A stretch of 64,000 nucleotides of DNA from contig NC_084938.1 in the NCBI RefSeq assembly GCF_958298935.1, forward strand, positions 26,393,501 to 26,457,500, given 5' to 3'. Below the pieces are notes generated by a model. It was given only the letters and a program-made list of their open reading frames with translations, was not told the DNA's origin and did not search any database. The stretch is from Phragmites australis (taxonomy: Eukaryota; Streptophyta; Magnoliopsida; Poales; Poaceae). Within the stretch, counting starts at the first letter, position 1. Each line of letters starts with the position of its first letter. The translations under genes were made by a program, and so were the position numbers. This document shows, one piece after another, positions 22,379 through 35,629 of this stretch.

Positions 22379-25300
22379 ATGGAGCCGGACGACGAGGCGG
22401 TGCAGCGGGAGGGCGCCGTCTCGTACGGCCAGCCGGTGCCGCGGGACGCGAATCACGCGCCCGCGTACACCCGCCACGCCGCGTTGCGTGTGCACGGCTT
22501 CGGTGACGACCTCACGGCCTACGCCTCGGCGCAGCGCCACGACCCCGCGCGCTGCGCGTCGTTTCCTCAGCACCAAAGTCACCGCTACGGCGAGCCTACG
22601 CACGTCCCCGCGGCCTCCTTCGTAGCATGGGTTGGCGACGGCGGCGGCTCGGCTTCGGCGACACTGGAGCGGGCCATGTCTGAGTACGGCAGCGGCGCGG
22701 GCGGGGCGCTGCCAGAGTTCGTCGGGGCTGGCGGGGGCGATGGCATCTTCCGCATGCCGCTCCGCGCGGCCATGCACCCGGGCCGCCCGCCGCCGCTCGA
22801 GGTGCGGCCCCACCCGCTGCGGGAGACGCAGGTGGGCTCCTTCCTGCGGACGCTCGCGTGCGACCCGCGGCGCCGCCAGCTGTGGGCGGGCGCCGAGTCC
22901 GGGGTCCGGGTGTGGAGGCTCGACGAGGTGTTCGACGGGTGGGGCGCCGGGGCGCGACGCGGCGACGAGGGGAGCGCGCCGTTCAGGGAGTCTGTGCCGG
23001 TCCCGCCCGTGCTCTGCGTCGCGGTGGACGGCGCGAGCGGGTTGGTGTGGACGGGGCACAAGGACGGCAGGATTAGGGCGTGGCGCATGGACCACGCCAC
23101 GGCCGCAGGGGATGGCGGCGGCAATGCGCCCATGTTGAAGGAGGCGCTCGCGTGGCAGGCGCACAGCCGCACGCCGGTGCTCGCCATCGTCGTCACGTCG
23201 TACGGTGAGAAGCTTGCTTCCTTGATCATCTCGTTTAATTTTGTGCTCCATTTACTGCTTTGAGCAATTAGCCAATGCTACTTTTTGGTGCGGAAAGGTG
23301 TGACAGGTAATTGGAAATGTTTAATTTTAGCTGATTGATAGCTTAGCAATAACTTTTGGAACTTCTAGACAATAGTTATTGACTCATCACAAGTGAGAAT
23401 TTTAAAGCCTAAATTGGAATCTTTTGCTGCCATCCGTTAAATCTTAGCTATATTTATTGATTACTTTATGCCCAAGTTTTGTTGTTTTGTATGAGGTGGG
23501 ACATCTACATATGGAATAGTACAGTTTAGGAAGTTATTCTGGAATGGTGTCATTCCCTTGTCTTTTGTAGGTGATTATGCATGGATTTGGCGCATTTGAC
23601 ACCTCTTTAAGCTGGAGAAGTTTCGGTGGGTAGAATTAGCCTTTAATATATCTTTTCACAAAGAAAAGAATTGGCCTGTGAAAATGTTTAACTCATATCC
23701 TAGAGAACCAATTCAAATAATCCAAATCAGTCCTTGTTAAATATTAAGATGTTTGATTCATATGAATTTTGACCAACTACTATGTACTCTGGAGCCTACT
23801 TGTAAAGAAGCTTTTCATTTTGTCTTTAAAAACTACAGGTGCTCCTTAGCAGAAAATAATAATCTTAGCTTTATTTGGTTGTTTTCGTTTTGCATTCTGT
23901 CAATGGATGATTTATTATTTCTTTGTTGTTGGACATTGATTCATCTCGGTTGTTCCATATAAGGGTTAATCTAGATGTGGTAAAAGGGGCAGAAAGTTAT
24001 CCAAACCAATTGTTTCATTTTAATCTCTTGGAAACAGGTGAAATATGGTCAGGATCCGAAGGGGGTATCATAAAGGCATGGCCGTGGGATGCCATTGCTA
24101 AGTCCTTATCACTGACACAAGAAGAAAAACATATTGCTGCTTTACTGGTTGAAAGAGCTTATGTTGACCTTAGGAACCATGCTACAGTTGGTAACATGTG
24201 CTCTTTGCCCAGTGCTGATGTGAAACACATGCTCGCGGACCACTGCCGAGCGAAAGTTTGGAGTCTAACTAGCATGACATTTGCTCTTTGGTATGCTTTG
24301 ATAAATTTCTTCAGTTCCCTTTGAGTTCGTCACCCCATAGTTGATTGGAAGTAGTTATGTTGATATGCTTTCTACAGGGATGCTAGGACAAGGGATCTGT
24401 TAAAAGTGTTTGGTATGGATAGCCAAGTTGAGTCAGCTCGGCTAGAGACACCAGTGATGCCAGAACAATTCATAGAGGAAGAGATCAAAGTAAAACCAAC
24501 AAAGAAGGACAAACCACAAGGTTCTTTCACGTTTTTCCAGAAATCTAGGAATGCCTTGATGGGGGCAGCTGATGCAGTGCGGAGAGTTGCGACAAAAGGG
24601 ACATTAGTCGAGGATAACCGTCGAACAGAAGCAGTGGCTCAAGCAATGGATGGGACAATTTGGTCAGGTTGCACTAATGGCTCGATTATTATGTGGGATG
24701 GAAATGGGAAAAAACTACAAGAATTCCAGCATCATATCTCTTCTGTTCAATGCATAGAGACATTTGGAGAAAGGGTGTGGGTGGGCTATGCCAGTGGCAC
24801 TATTCAAGTCATGGATGTTGAAGGTAACCTTCTGGCAGGATGGACTGGACATAGCTGTCCAGTCATAAAGATGGCAATAGGCGGTTCTTACATCTTTACT
24901 CTGGCACATCATGGTGGTATTCGAGGATGGCCTCTAACTTCCCCGAGCCCCCTTGATGATATTCTACGAACTGAATTAGCTAACAGGGAGCTGTCATATA
25001 CAAGGCTAGAGAACATTCAAATTATGGTCGGAACATGGAATGTTGCGCAGGAGAAAGCTTCTTTTGACTCGCTATGGTGTTGGTTGGGTAGTGCATCATC
25101 TGATGTCGGGTTAGTGGTTGTGGGCTTGCAAGAGGTCGAAATGGGTGCTGGAGCCCTTGCCATTGCTGCTGCCAAAGAAAGTGTAGATACTTTACCTCAC
25201 CTTAGTCATGTCATTTTCTTTTTATGTTTTTCAATTCAATCAAGCGGGGAAAGTTATTGCTCTGGTGGGGAAATAGGTTACAAGTGAAAACAGAAAAAAA

Positions 25301-28300
25301 TATTTTTGCATTGCTAATTTTAAAGTTGAGGTATGTAATTAAGGCAGACAATTTTCATAGTGTCTGATGATATGCCTATTATCTGGTATCTGTTCCATCC
25401 GCTTCACATTCTAAGACAGGATTGCCTCCTGTCTTGTTTCAAAATATATAGCCTCTAGAAAAGGTTGAGCATTTGGTGAATATTTTGCACATACTACCCT
25501 TGGAACAATAGATACCACCGAGTAATTAATTGAATGCACTGTTTATTTTGTTTGAACCATATTATGTAATGGAATGAGTATATTTACTCACCATGATCAT
25601 GGTACTCCTGCATCATCCAATCATTTAGCTGTGGTTAATTACACCACAACGAAACGTAAATGAGGTTCCATTTTGGGCATTACTCATTACTATATGTCGA
25701 TCTTTTCCTCCTGCTCCTTTCAGTCCTATTCGAACATCACCAGCTATTACTGTCTATACTGTTATGTGCTCTTGTTCGGTTTAAGTTCTCTAAGGTGAAT
25801 ATTCTATTCAAGTTGTCTTGCTTATGCCCTTAGGTAGGGCTTGAGGGCAGTACCAATGGGCAGTGGTGGATAGACAATATTGGCAAGACACTTGATGAGG
25901 GGATATCTTTCCACCGAGTTGGTTCGAGGCAGTTGGCTGGATTACTTATTGCTGCATGGTACATACTAGTCATGGAATCATTTTCTCAATAGCGCATCGT
26001 AAATCTCTGATATCACTTCATTATTACCTTACTTTTCTCATCTGATATTTGTGAATTTTATGTTATGATTATTTGAAGGGCAAGGAATGACCTTAAGCCA
26101 CATGTTGGTGATGTTGATGCTGCTGCAGTTCCTTGTGGCTTTGGACGTGCTATTGGCAACAAGGTAAATGGTTGCCAAAGCATATTAACGTTTTTGTTTA
26201 GGTGCCACTGACCATCTATCGATGTGTGAGTTACAACTCATCATCTCCTGGGCTCTTCATTCTGCCTAATATTATATAACAAATATTTCTGGTTTTCTTC
26301 CAGAAAAAATAAAAGCAGAAACTGACAATCAAAATGGGAATATCGGAGTGCTGTAATATATATTCTGATAAATACTCAAAATTTGCTCTTCGTTTTATAC
26401 GCACTATCTACCATGGAGAAGCAATTTTTGTGATACGCTAGGATGAAAGAATTCCGGTGGTGGTTAGATTGGGAAGTCTGCAACCTCAGCAGTCTGTAGT
26501 AAAACTCTCCCAACAAGTTAATGATATATTGGAAGTCAATAGTTGCTTATTATCTTTTCGCGTGTGGCAAAGTGGTGCCCCGAACTTTCCTTGCCATTTT
26601 GCATTGTATGAATGACAGCTAAGTCTTCTTGCAGGGTGGTGTCGGATTAAGAATAAGAGTCCATGATCGCAGAATATGTTTTGTGAACAATCATTTTGCT
26701 GCACATCTAGAAAATGTTAGCCGCCGTAATGCTGACTTTGACCATATTTACCGTACAATGACTTTTAACAAACCTCATGGTTCTACAGGTATTCCGTTCT
26801 CAACTTTCCTGTTTAAAGTGTCATTGTGCACCACTTTCCTATACACGATGTCTAACATATTTTTTATTGCTCTACTACAGCTTCTGCTAGATCTGTACAA
26901 TTGCATAAAGCAGTGAGTGTATGTGATCATCAAACTGCATTAAAGAACAATAGAGTTAGTTATTTTTCATGGCAACAAAATATGTTTATGTATACATATT
27001 GTCCTAATTGCAGCCTAGTGAAAATCAAACCGATGAAGATAGACCAGAGCTGGCAGAAGCTGATATGGTTGTCTTTCTTGGTGATTTCAACTACCGACTT
27101 AATGGCATCACCTATGATGAAGCAAGGGATATGGTCTCACAGAGGAGCTTTGACTGGCTTAGAGAAAGGGATCAACTTCGAGTAGAAATGAAGGCAGGAA
27201 ACGTATTTCAAGGAATGCGTGAAGGTGCAATCAGATTTCCTCCGACTTACAAATTCCAAAGACACCAGCCGGGTCTATCAGGTAAAGTTTCTTTTGATGC
27301 TTACAGTACTTGCCAGTTAACAAGTTCTATTTTTGTTAAATGTAAGTTCTGAATATTTTTGTTGTGCTCATTAAATTCTTACCACCTGCTTCTGAGCTCA
27401 ATTTATTCCATCAACTCCACGTAGGGTATGATTCAGGCGAGAAGAAGAGAATACCTGCTTGGTGCGATAGAATACTGTATCGAGATAGCCGTTCTGTATC
27501 AATAGCCGGATGCTCGTTAGAGTCTCCTGTTGTTGCTGCAATTACATCGTAAGATTATGCAGCACCTAGGTGTTGCTTTTCTTTTCCTTTTTGTGAGGGA
27601 GAGAACTACAGTTTTTATGTTGTTCCTTAAGTATAATCATTCCAGCAGACATAATATGCTGTTTCCCCCCCTTTTTTGATAGGTATGAAGCTTGCATGGA
27701 TGTCACAGATAGTGATCATAAACCAGTGAGATGTACTTTCAGCGTTGACATTGCAAGAGTAGATGAGATGACAAGAAGGCAAGAGTACGGAAAAATAATT
27801 GAATCTGACAAAAAGGTGTGTTGTTTTCTTCAAGAGTCACATTTTGTTCCAGACACTATCATCAGCACAAACAACATTATATTGGAAAATTCAGAAGATG
27901 TTGTCCTTCGGATAACCAATAATTGCGAAACAAGCAAAGCTGCTTTTGAAATCCTGTGCGAAGGCCAGTCGACCAGAAAGCAGGATGGAACTAAGTCGGA
28001 GATTCTTCCAAGGGCTTCTTGTGGCTTTGCACTTTGGCTTGAGGTATGAAATAATCTAGTTCCTTTGTTTCTACATTACCGCCGCTCCTTTTTTTGTTCG
28101 TTCGTTTAGCCGTACAAACCACCCTGTGCCATGTCATACTTAATACTTAGGTGCTTTTTAGCCAATAATACTCAGTTCGACATCATACATCATAGGTTTA
28201 CATCTTGGCAGGTCCCCCAATAGTTGCAGACTATTTTTTTTTTTAATATGATTTAGGTTCACACAACATTTAGCTTGTAGGGAACCTGTGACACTTGTCC

Positions 28301-30300
28301 CGCTTTCAATAGAAACAAAAAGAGAGTTCTTAAAGCAGGAAAACCTCCCTGTGTTGTGTGCGTTTTATTTTCACCTAGAGTATTGATCATTCTTTTGCTT
28401 GTACAAAGTTTCTTGCTCATCGCTTCAGTTTCAAATGCCTGATTTGAACTCCATTCCAATCTTATTATATGAGATGGCTTTTCAGTCTAGGAAAACAACT
28501 TGTTTTTGTTTTTGTTTTGAGGAAAATGGCAGGAGCACTGCCCTTTATTAAGAAAGAGAAGAGAACAATAAATGCCCCGGCAGCCTAGGCATGCCAGAGC
28601 TGATCATCAGTTTGGTACAAATATAATTAAGTCCACACCCAGAAAATGACTACTTGAAACAAAAGGAACTCCCTGCATAATAGAAGAACTTGCTAACTCC
28701 TACTTTCTTGATCAACTTGCATCCTTCCTTTGATCACCAATAAGGATAGGTTGATATCCTCTTTTGTTCTCATGGCTAACTGCAGCGGATCCATGCTTTG
28801 GCCTGGGAAAATTATCTTATTTCTTTCATTCCATAAATTCCACCAAGTGTACAGAGTAGCTCCTGTTAATCTCCTCTTTTGCTCCTTCGGCATCAGCTCT
28901 GTTGTGCTCTCTAACCATGCCGCAATTGTCTTGGATGTTATCCCTTAGTTTGTCAGGCTGGGCAAGTTCATCCACGTTCAGACATAGTTCCACACTTGCT
29001 TCGTGAAGTCGCAGGCAATTAACAGATGAAAAGGGTTCTCCAACTCCCGTTGACACAATTGGCATACTGGATTGTGTTTTCAGCCCCTTCTTGCTAGGTT
29101 CTCCAACTTAAGCTGTCAATTTTTTTTGGTGCATTGCAATCCATGCAAAAAGAATTTTCTTTAACTCAGAAATTGCTTTCCAAAGTCCTGATAATTTGAA
29201 AGGTTGCTGTGCCCCTAGGAACTGGGCCTTATATGCAACTTCGTTGTATATATCCCGTTCGTGGTCGAGCGCCATTGAATTTCATCTCTCTATTCAGGTT
29301 GTAGTGAGGAAAACAAAATTCGGAGAACCATGAAACATGTCTTCTACTTGTATGAGGCACATTTTTCCATCAGATACTCTCTTAGGAACTATATCATACT
29401 TTTTCTCGCTCTAAGACAGGCAGATCAATCACAAATACCAACTTTGTACTAAAACAGTTATTGAGAGGCTTAAGTTTGGTTTTAGCTGTAGCATTTTATT
29501 TGAATAGCTGTTTTGTGAAGATATATCATTGGGTCGCGCATGAGGCGCCAGTACCGATTGTATTAATCATACCATATGCAAATACAATACATTATTGGTA
29601 TCGGCCAGAAAAACCGTATACTGGACAGATCCTAGTGGAGTTGGTCGTTGGCCAGTTTCTCACGATAGTAAACTGTCACTCTGCCCCTTACCAATTAGGA
29701 AACGGAATCAGCCTGCTACCATTGATGATTCATTGCATCTTTTTTTGTTATTCAGTGTTATGTCCTTTTATTTCTACTGTCCTTAGTTTTTTCGATTGTG
29801 AACTTTTACTGCGCTGCCATCTTATTTTACCTTATCTTGCTTTTAAAAGTGCCAATAGATTCAATCTCTGACCCTGCAAGGTGAAACAGGTCCAGCCGTC
29901 ACTTGGTCTCATTGAACCTGGAGAAACAATGGAAGTTACTGTGCATCATGAAGACTTCTTCACACAAGAAGAATTTGTCGACGGAGTCATGCAAAACTGG
30001 TGGTGTGAAGCCACCACAGATATGGAGGCTGTTCTTTTGGTTAATGTCACAGGGAGCACCTCGACTGAGATCATCACACACAGGATCAATGTCCGTCATT
30101 GCTGCCCGGCGCCCTCAGCACCCCTTCCCCTCAACCCACCCTCCATTACCGATGCACACATTGATGCTGTGTCAGGTGAAGCTTCTGGCAGACGTTGTTC
30201 CAAGAATAGCCAGTCGAATCATTTACAACGTTCTGACTTTACACACTTTGGCAGCTCAGAGGTGCACGACCTGTGCGGTACGCGAAACATGGAAAAATGA
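22379..30300 (+). CDS. Type II inositol polyphosphate 5-phosphatase with WD40-like N-terminus (FRA3/At5PTase12-15 family)
   Basis: The product removes the 5-phosphate from inositol phosphates or phosphoinositides; Arabidopsis FRA3, a member of this family, is needed for actin order and secondary walls in fibres. Eleven exons join in frame with GT-AG introns: 22379-23204, 24038-24290, 24378-25182, 25834-25958, 26079-26163, 26635-26788, 26881-26912, 27014-27281, 27425-27548, 27683-28043, 29890-30300 (1147 aa; FRA3 is about 1100). Residues about 130-560 form the WD40-like part ([41 protein letters not shown]). The phosphatase domain starts near 574 ([10 protein letters not shown]) and shows GLQEVEMG (~607), NKGGVGLRI (~697), NNHFAAH (716-722), GDFNYR (783-788), PAWCDRIL (860-867) and SDHKPV (901-906). 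A C-terminal domain follows. The ATG is the first after the TATA box. No stop or frameshift was found; intron 10 (1846 bp) carries a LINE fragment. Confidence 0.94.
28499..29306 (-). mobile_element. LINE 3' fragment in intron 10 of the 5-phosphatase gene
   Basis: On the minus strand the segment encodes the C-terminal end of a LINE ORF2 ([16 protein letters not shown], about 28800-28850) and then a 3' tail with CTTAATAAAGGGCAG followed by an A-rich run (T-rich at 28500-28520 on the plus strand). The 10-bp string AGGAAAACAA occurs at 28489-28498 and 29307-29316 and is a candidate target duplication. The insertion is antisense to the host gene and leaves its splice sites intact. Confidence 0.62.
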
Positions 30301-30734
30301 GTCCATTTTCTTTTGTTTGGTGTTGTAGTTCTAAGTGTCTAGCGGGTGGAATCTTCGGGAGAAGTTGCTCTGCTCTTAATTCTGTAGATATGCGCCCCTG
30401 ACCTCTCACCATTCTTTGCAACAAAAAAAAAGAGAGAGTGCATAGTTACTAGCAATTACCTGTACCTAAATTTTATATTTTCTTTTTGCTTTCAAGTAGT
30501 ACGTGTGGTATTACAATTATCTTGTTAGAGAGTATAGTATAATTGTATAAAGGAAGTTGTGAGTTTTGACTGATCAATAGTCTGTATAACAAAGGCTGTA
30601 TTACGTGTATTTTTTACAGGACAGTCTCCTTGGTTAATGAGGGTGCAATTTTGTGCAACAGAACATATGCCATCAGTGTTATTTTTTCTTTAGCAATCCC
30701 AGCAGTCCAATTGCAGCTCAACAAATACAGGCTT

Positions 30735-33655
30735 CTACTGCTGAAACCTGAGGAGCATGCCAAGCCCCCTCTCATCAGGCTCCACATGATGCTTTGCCGC
30801 ACCGCCAGGGAACTCCAACGTTGGCAAAGCTTGTGCATTGGCAATATTAAGGAACACCTGCTTGTTGCCCATGAGGTTATCTGCCGTTTCGACGCAGCCC
30901 TGGAGGCCAGGAGTCTCACGCCTCCTGAGTTCGCCCTTCGCAAGCACCTTAAGGTCATTTCCTTGGGGCTGGCCTCCTTGCAGCGCAATATCGTGTGCAG
31001 TCGGTCTAGGGTGGCGTGGTTGCGGGACGGTGATGCTGACATGAGGTTGTTCCACTCCTTTGCAAATTTCCGTGCTCATAAGAACTCAATCAATTCTCTT
31101 GCCACAACAGATGACTCGGCTTCTTTCCACACTGCCATAGAGGAAACGTTGTTCAGGCATTTCAGCTCCATCCTCAGAACAGCTCCGGCTAGGGATTTCT
31201 CTATAGATCTCCACGCGGTCGGCATCTCGCCTCTCGACCTTCGGGACCTAGACATGCCGTTCAGTGAGGATGAAATTTGGGAGGCCATCAAGAGCTTGCC
31301 TCTTCACAAAGCACCTGGGCTCGATGGATTTACGGCGGAATTCTATCGTGCCGTTTGGTCTATCTTCGACAAGGATGTCGCCCTTGCCTTATGCGCTTTT
31401 GGTATTGGTGACCGGAGGGGGCTCAACCATCTGAATTGTGCTCTTGTCACTCTACTTCCGAAGAAGGAAGTGCCATCCTTGCCGTCTGACTACCGTCCGA
31501 TTAGCCTCATTCACAGCATTGGTAAACTAATTACCAAGGCGATGGCGATCCGGTTGGCTCCTCGGCTCAACTCGATCATCTCGAACAGCCAGAGCGTATT
31601 TATTATCGGCCGTTCCATCCACGATAATTTCAAGCTTGTGCACTCCATGACAAGATTGCTCAAGAAGGCTAAATGGCCGAATATATTGTTTAAGCTATAT
31701 ATTTCAAAGGTGTTCGACTCAGTGAGTTGGCCATTTCTCATGGAGGTTCTACGGGCTTGGGGTTTTGGCCCCTCGGTGGTGCAACTAGATTGAGGCTGTC
31801 CTCGGCTCCTCCTCGACACGTATCCTACTAAATTCGATACCAGGACCACCTCTTATCCATGCCAGAGGGCTGCGCCAAGGGGATTCCCTCTCTCCCTTCT
31901 TGTTTGTGATGGTCATGGCTGTCTTCGATTGCCTTCTTGCCCTGGCCAGGGAGGAGGGTGTCACAGACTCCACCGGCCATGGAGCCATCTTGCATCGTTG
32001 CTCCCTCTACGCCGACGATGCGATCCTTTTTATGTCACCAACCACTCGGGACATTCAAGCACACCTTCACATTCTTCGTTTCTTCGGTACAACATCCGGC
32101 CTCTGCACCAACTTGAATAAGTGTGTTGTCATTCCGATCAGTTGCTCTAAGGAGCAAGTGGGCATCATCAACGACAATCTTCCATGTGGGTCGTCTTCCT
32201 TCCCTATCCAATATTTGGGAACTCCTCTCACAATGGGCAAGCTCCGCAAAGGGTAGCTACAGCCGCTGTTTGATAAGGTGGCCGCTAAACTGCCTACTTG
32301 GCAAGCAAAAATGATCTCCAAACCCGGATGAGCGACCTTGGTGAAGTTGGTCTTGTCCTCTACCCCTCTGCACACGCTAATCCCCATAGCGGTGCCCCCT
32401 GGGTAATCAAACATGTCGACAAGATTAGGATGACCTTCCTTTGGACAGGTGACAGGGCAACAATGGGGGTCGCAACATCCTTTCTTGGGCTCGTGTGTGT
32501 CAGCCTACTGCATATGGTGAACTAGGCGTCACAGACCTCCGTTTGGCCAAGATAGCCTTGCGCCTTTGTTGGCTATGGTGGCAGCGTTGCGATTCGTCCA
32601 AGCCTTGGGTTAGTCTACCTTTGCACCACAAGCCAGAGGTTATCTCTCTTTTCGACACGTCCACTAAATTTGAAGTGGGGAATGGAAGTTCGATGCTATT
32701 CTGGACATATTCTTGGCTTGCCAGTGGTTCCATCAAGGTCATGGCTCCTGATCTTTATCATTGTGTTCCTACCAATAAATCGAAGAGCAGATTAGTGAGG
32801 GAGGCGCTAATCAACCAGCGTTGGATCAGAGACATAACCGGGTCCTTGAGCATAGCAGCCATAACTCAATGCTTAAGGTTATGGGACCAACTCCAAACCA
32901 TCACCTTGAACAGCGTCGATGATCACGTTGTTTGGAAGTGGACAGCCTCAGGACAATACTCGGCAAAATCCGCTTACCAAGCCAAAATTTCTAGGGTGCA
33001 TCCGGTTCGAGAGGGCTAAGTTGATATGGAAATCTTGGGCTCCAACGAAGGTGAAGTTCTTCGGTTGGATTGGGCTACATGGAAAGCTCTGGATGGCAGA
33101 TCGTAGGAAATGGCATGGACTTCAAACGATGACTCATGCACACATTGCGCTCAACTATCGGAAACCACTGACCATTTGCTCCTTAATTGTACCTTCGCGA
33201 GGGAGATCTGGTGGCGCATGTTGGGAATACATGCTCCTACAGAGGTGACTACTCTTCTTGATTGGTGGATTGATATGAGGCGGCGTGTGGCGACAGAGCA
33301 TCGCAAGGGGCTAGACTCACTTGTCCTCCTCACATGCTGGAGGTTATGGCTGTCGCGCATGACATTATTTTCAACAATCATCGAGTCTCCATTGACATCC
33401 TGATGCCCTTATCCGTGCGGATATAGATCTATAGTGCATAGCTGGGGCTAAGCACTTATCAATCATCATGGATTGGCTCCGTAGCTTCGGCACGATTACC
33501 TAGTTTAGTTACTGCTCTTCCTAATTGTTCCATCGACTTGTAATTCCCTTCTAATTACTGAGTGTTGTGTTACCCCTTTTGGACATTGTCTAAGGCTATA
33601 TACTTGTTTTCCTATTTAATATAAAGATACATAGCTCTCATGCGTATTCGCAAAA
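30735..33655 (+). mobile_element. 5'-truncated LINE with ORF2 reverse transcriptase, downstream of the 5-phosphatase gene
   Basis: A 2.9-kb insert with a long ORF2 remnant: VAWLRDGDADMRLFHSFA, the RT core (LHKAPGLDGFTAEFYR, LPSDYRPISLI, SVFIIGRSIHDNF), motif C (LYADDAILFM, about 32008-32037), the zinc-binding region (CTHCAQLSETTDHLLLNC, about 33129-33182) and a short A-rich tail. The main frame runs open to 31793; frameshifts and stops follow. Motif A reads LYISKVFDSVSW, so the Asp usual before ISKAFD is Tyr. A 15-bp target duplication AACAAATACAGGCTT lies at 30720-30734 and 33656-33670. The insertion point is 435 bp after the stop codon of the 5-phosphatase gene, possibly in its 3' UTR. Confidence 0.93.
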
Positions 33656-33670
33656 AACAAATACAGGCTT

Positions 33671-35629
33671 TTCATTCAGAATTGTTGGGAACTGATTGAA
33701 AGCACCATCTAAGCTATCTGCTGTTGCTGTCGAGTTGCATCGAGTTAGATGATGCTTTGCTCCTATTGCACACATGCACAGTTACGATACAGCTCAACGA
33801 GAACCGCTTCCTATCATAAAGCCACATACTTTTTTGCGATGGCATTCATCATGACTCGCTAGCTTGATGCTTGGTAATCACTTAAACTGAACATGTCAGG
33901 TTCAGGCAGTACAGCTCAGCTCTTCCTTTGACCTGCAAATTGCTTCAGAGTTGGTCTCAAAGCTCCAATCTCAAATCCTACCCACCAACGGCACCAACTG
34001 AAGGTGACCACTACTCAAAAGTTTATATAGATGTTTGAGGTAGGTAGAAGTTGAGCCAAGTGCAAGCAAAACTAACTTCACGAACCCTGATGGGTCATGC
34101 TCACATAACCGAATCATTTAGTAGTTTTGACAATCAAACAGTTTTGGTTAGAATTTTGAACATCACAAGTTGACAGATGATGGAAAAATAGAACAGGGAG
34201 CCATATGAGCAGTTAGGACTTAGGTTAGGTCAAATCTGGTAGATGAATTAGGTCAAATCTGGTAGATGAACAGTCCGAGCTCAGTGATGCGAAGATTTGG
34301 TCATAATTTGGTGTCTGTCAGTACGGTTGCATCTCATTACTTCATTAGAATACTAGCAGTTGGGTTTGGCCAAGCTCACTTTACTCGCTCCAATGATCTG
34401 GCTTCTATGTTGTGGATCGATGCACTAGTGCTGACAACTTTTGGAATTTAAAAAAGGTTTCAGTTGGAAGGTGATTATCAGAGTCAAGAGAGGCTCCTAC
34501 CATCTGGAAAGCGAGGTTCTGGAAGTAGTTTGCACGTCTTGCATCTTATAATGTGCCAACTTTTTTCATCTTCCTAACTAAGATGTTGATGCCCATAAAG
34601 AACATGAACAGTCCAAGTGTAGATAATACAACGAATGGTGTAGATAAAAGTTTCCCATCAATCAATTGCTTCCTGTGTTGCAACTTGCAACCAGAACCAA
34701 CATATCGACACACCAGTCCAAGTTTTTGGTGGCACTTATCACAACCGTTCCCAATGTTCATGACAGAATGATCGACTGGTAGGGCCGTGTTGGTTTGTGG
34801 CCCAGTGCAGCATGCGTGCCTTTTCCACCTGATCAGAGCATCGACGTAAGAAAGGCTCAAATCATCGCCTCGGTTGGTCGCTGCAAAAGCTAGAAGTCCG
34901 CCCTTTCGAGCTGTATGCTATCCTGACACGCAAATTCCGGCGAGGTATCTTAGCTTGTACGGCGGCAGAACACCCACCCGTCCGGCCGGCGCCGAAGCCG
35001 AAGACGTGATTGCTTCGGGTGGTCCAGGCCGGGAAAGGCAAAGTGCATGTGCCGGCGCAGGTAGCGCGTGCGCGCCACGCCTCACGGGTCTGCCTGCCAC
35101 GGCCAAGGGGCAGGCCGCGAGGCCGACGCGCGGGAGACGGTACGGTAGGAAAGCTCAAAGTTGGGGTGCCGCGCGAAGGAAACGTTGCGCGCAAACGGCT
35201 GGGGACGTGCCGCGGCGGCGCGCGCCCGAACGATCATCCGACCCCCGACCACCGTTCCGGGCGACCGGGGGTCGAGTTGTATGAGGGGTGCCCGGGGCGA
35301 ATCTATATTGTGACTACAAGGTGTATAAGATCTCGATTAAATTTTCGTTTTTCAATAATCTATTATATACAATAGTTAATATGATATTAATTAATTTAAT
35401 AAGTAGGATATTCGAACATCTAACAAGCTAGTTAAGAATGTTTAATATTTTTTTCTGAGTCCGTCATGCGAATGCGGATGCTGCTGCTACCACCGCTGCC
35501 GCGCTGTGCTTTTGTGTTGTCCGCACGTTTCGTGAATTTGTGGTTTCGACAAACAGGTTGCTTTTCATGCTTTTTTTTTGCTTGACACACCTTTTTCTTT
35601 CCCGCTACTGAAAAGATGTTATCTAAACT
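33671..35629. other. Intergenic stretch with a GC-rich block
   Basis: Two tandem copies of a unit containing AGGTCAAATCTGGTAGATGA lie at about 34227-34270. A GC/CpG-rich block at about 34910-35290 has overlapping open frames on both strands and no recognised domain. Apart from the doubtful ORF at 34546-34860, no gene is seen. Confidence 0.45.
34546..34860 (-). other. Unrecognised 104-codon ORF with a C-terminal hydrophobic segment
   Basis: The frame opens at a TTG codon (34860); an ATG occurs only further in. It has four clustered Cys residues in its middle (CDKCHQKLGLVC and a later C) and one hydrophobic stretch near the end (FVVLSTLGLFMFFMGINILV) followed by basic residues, as in a tail-anchored or single-pass protein. 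I do not recognise it. It could be the last exon of a gene whose other exons would lie in the GC-rich block to the right, or a gene fragment, or chance. Confidence 0.2.

Noticed and set aside
22349..23251. 300-codon open frame antisense to exon 1 of the 5-phosphatase gene
   Set aside because: A shadow of a very GC-rich exon. The sense frame has clear family similarity and continues through ten further exons.
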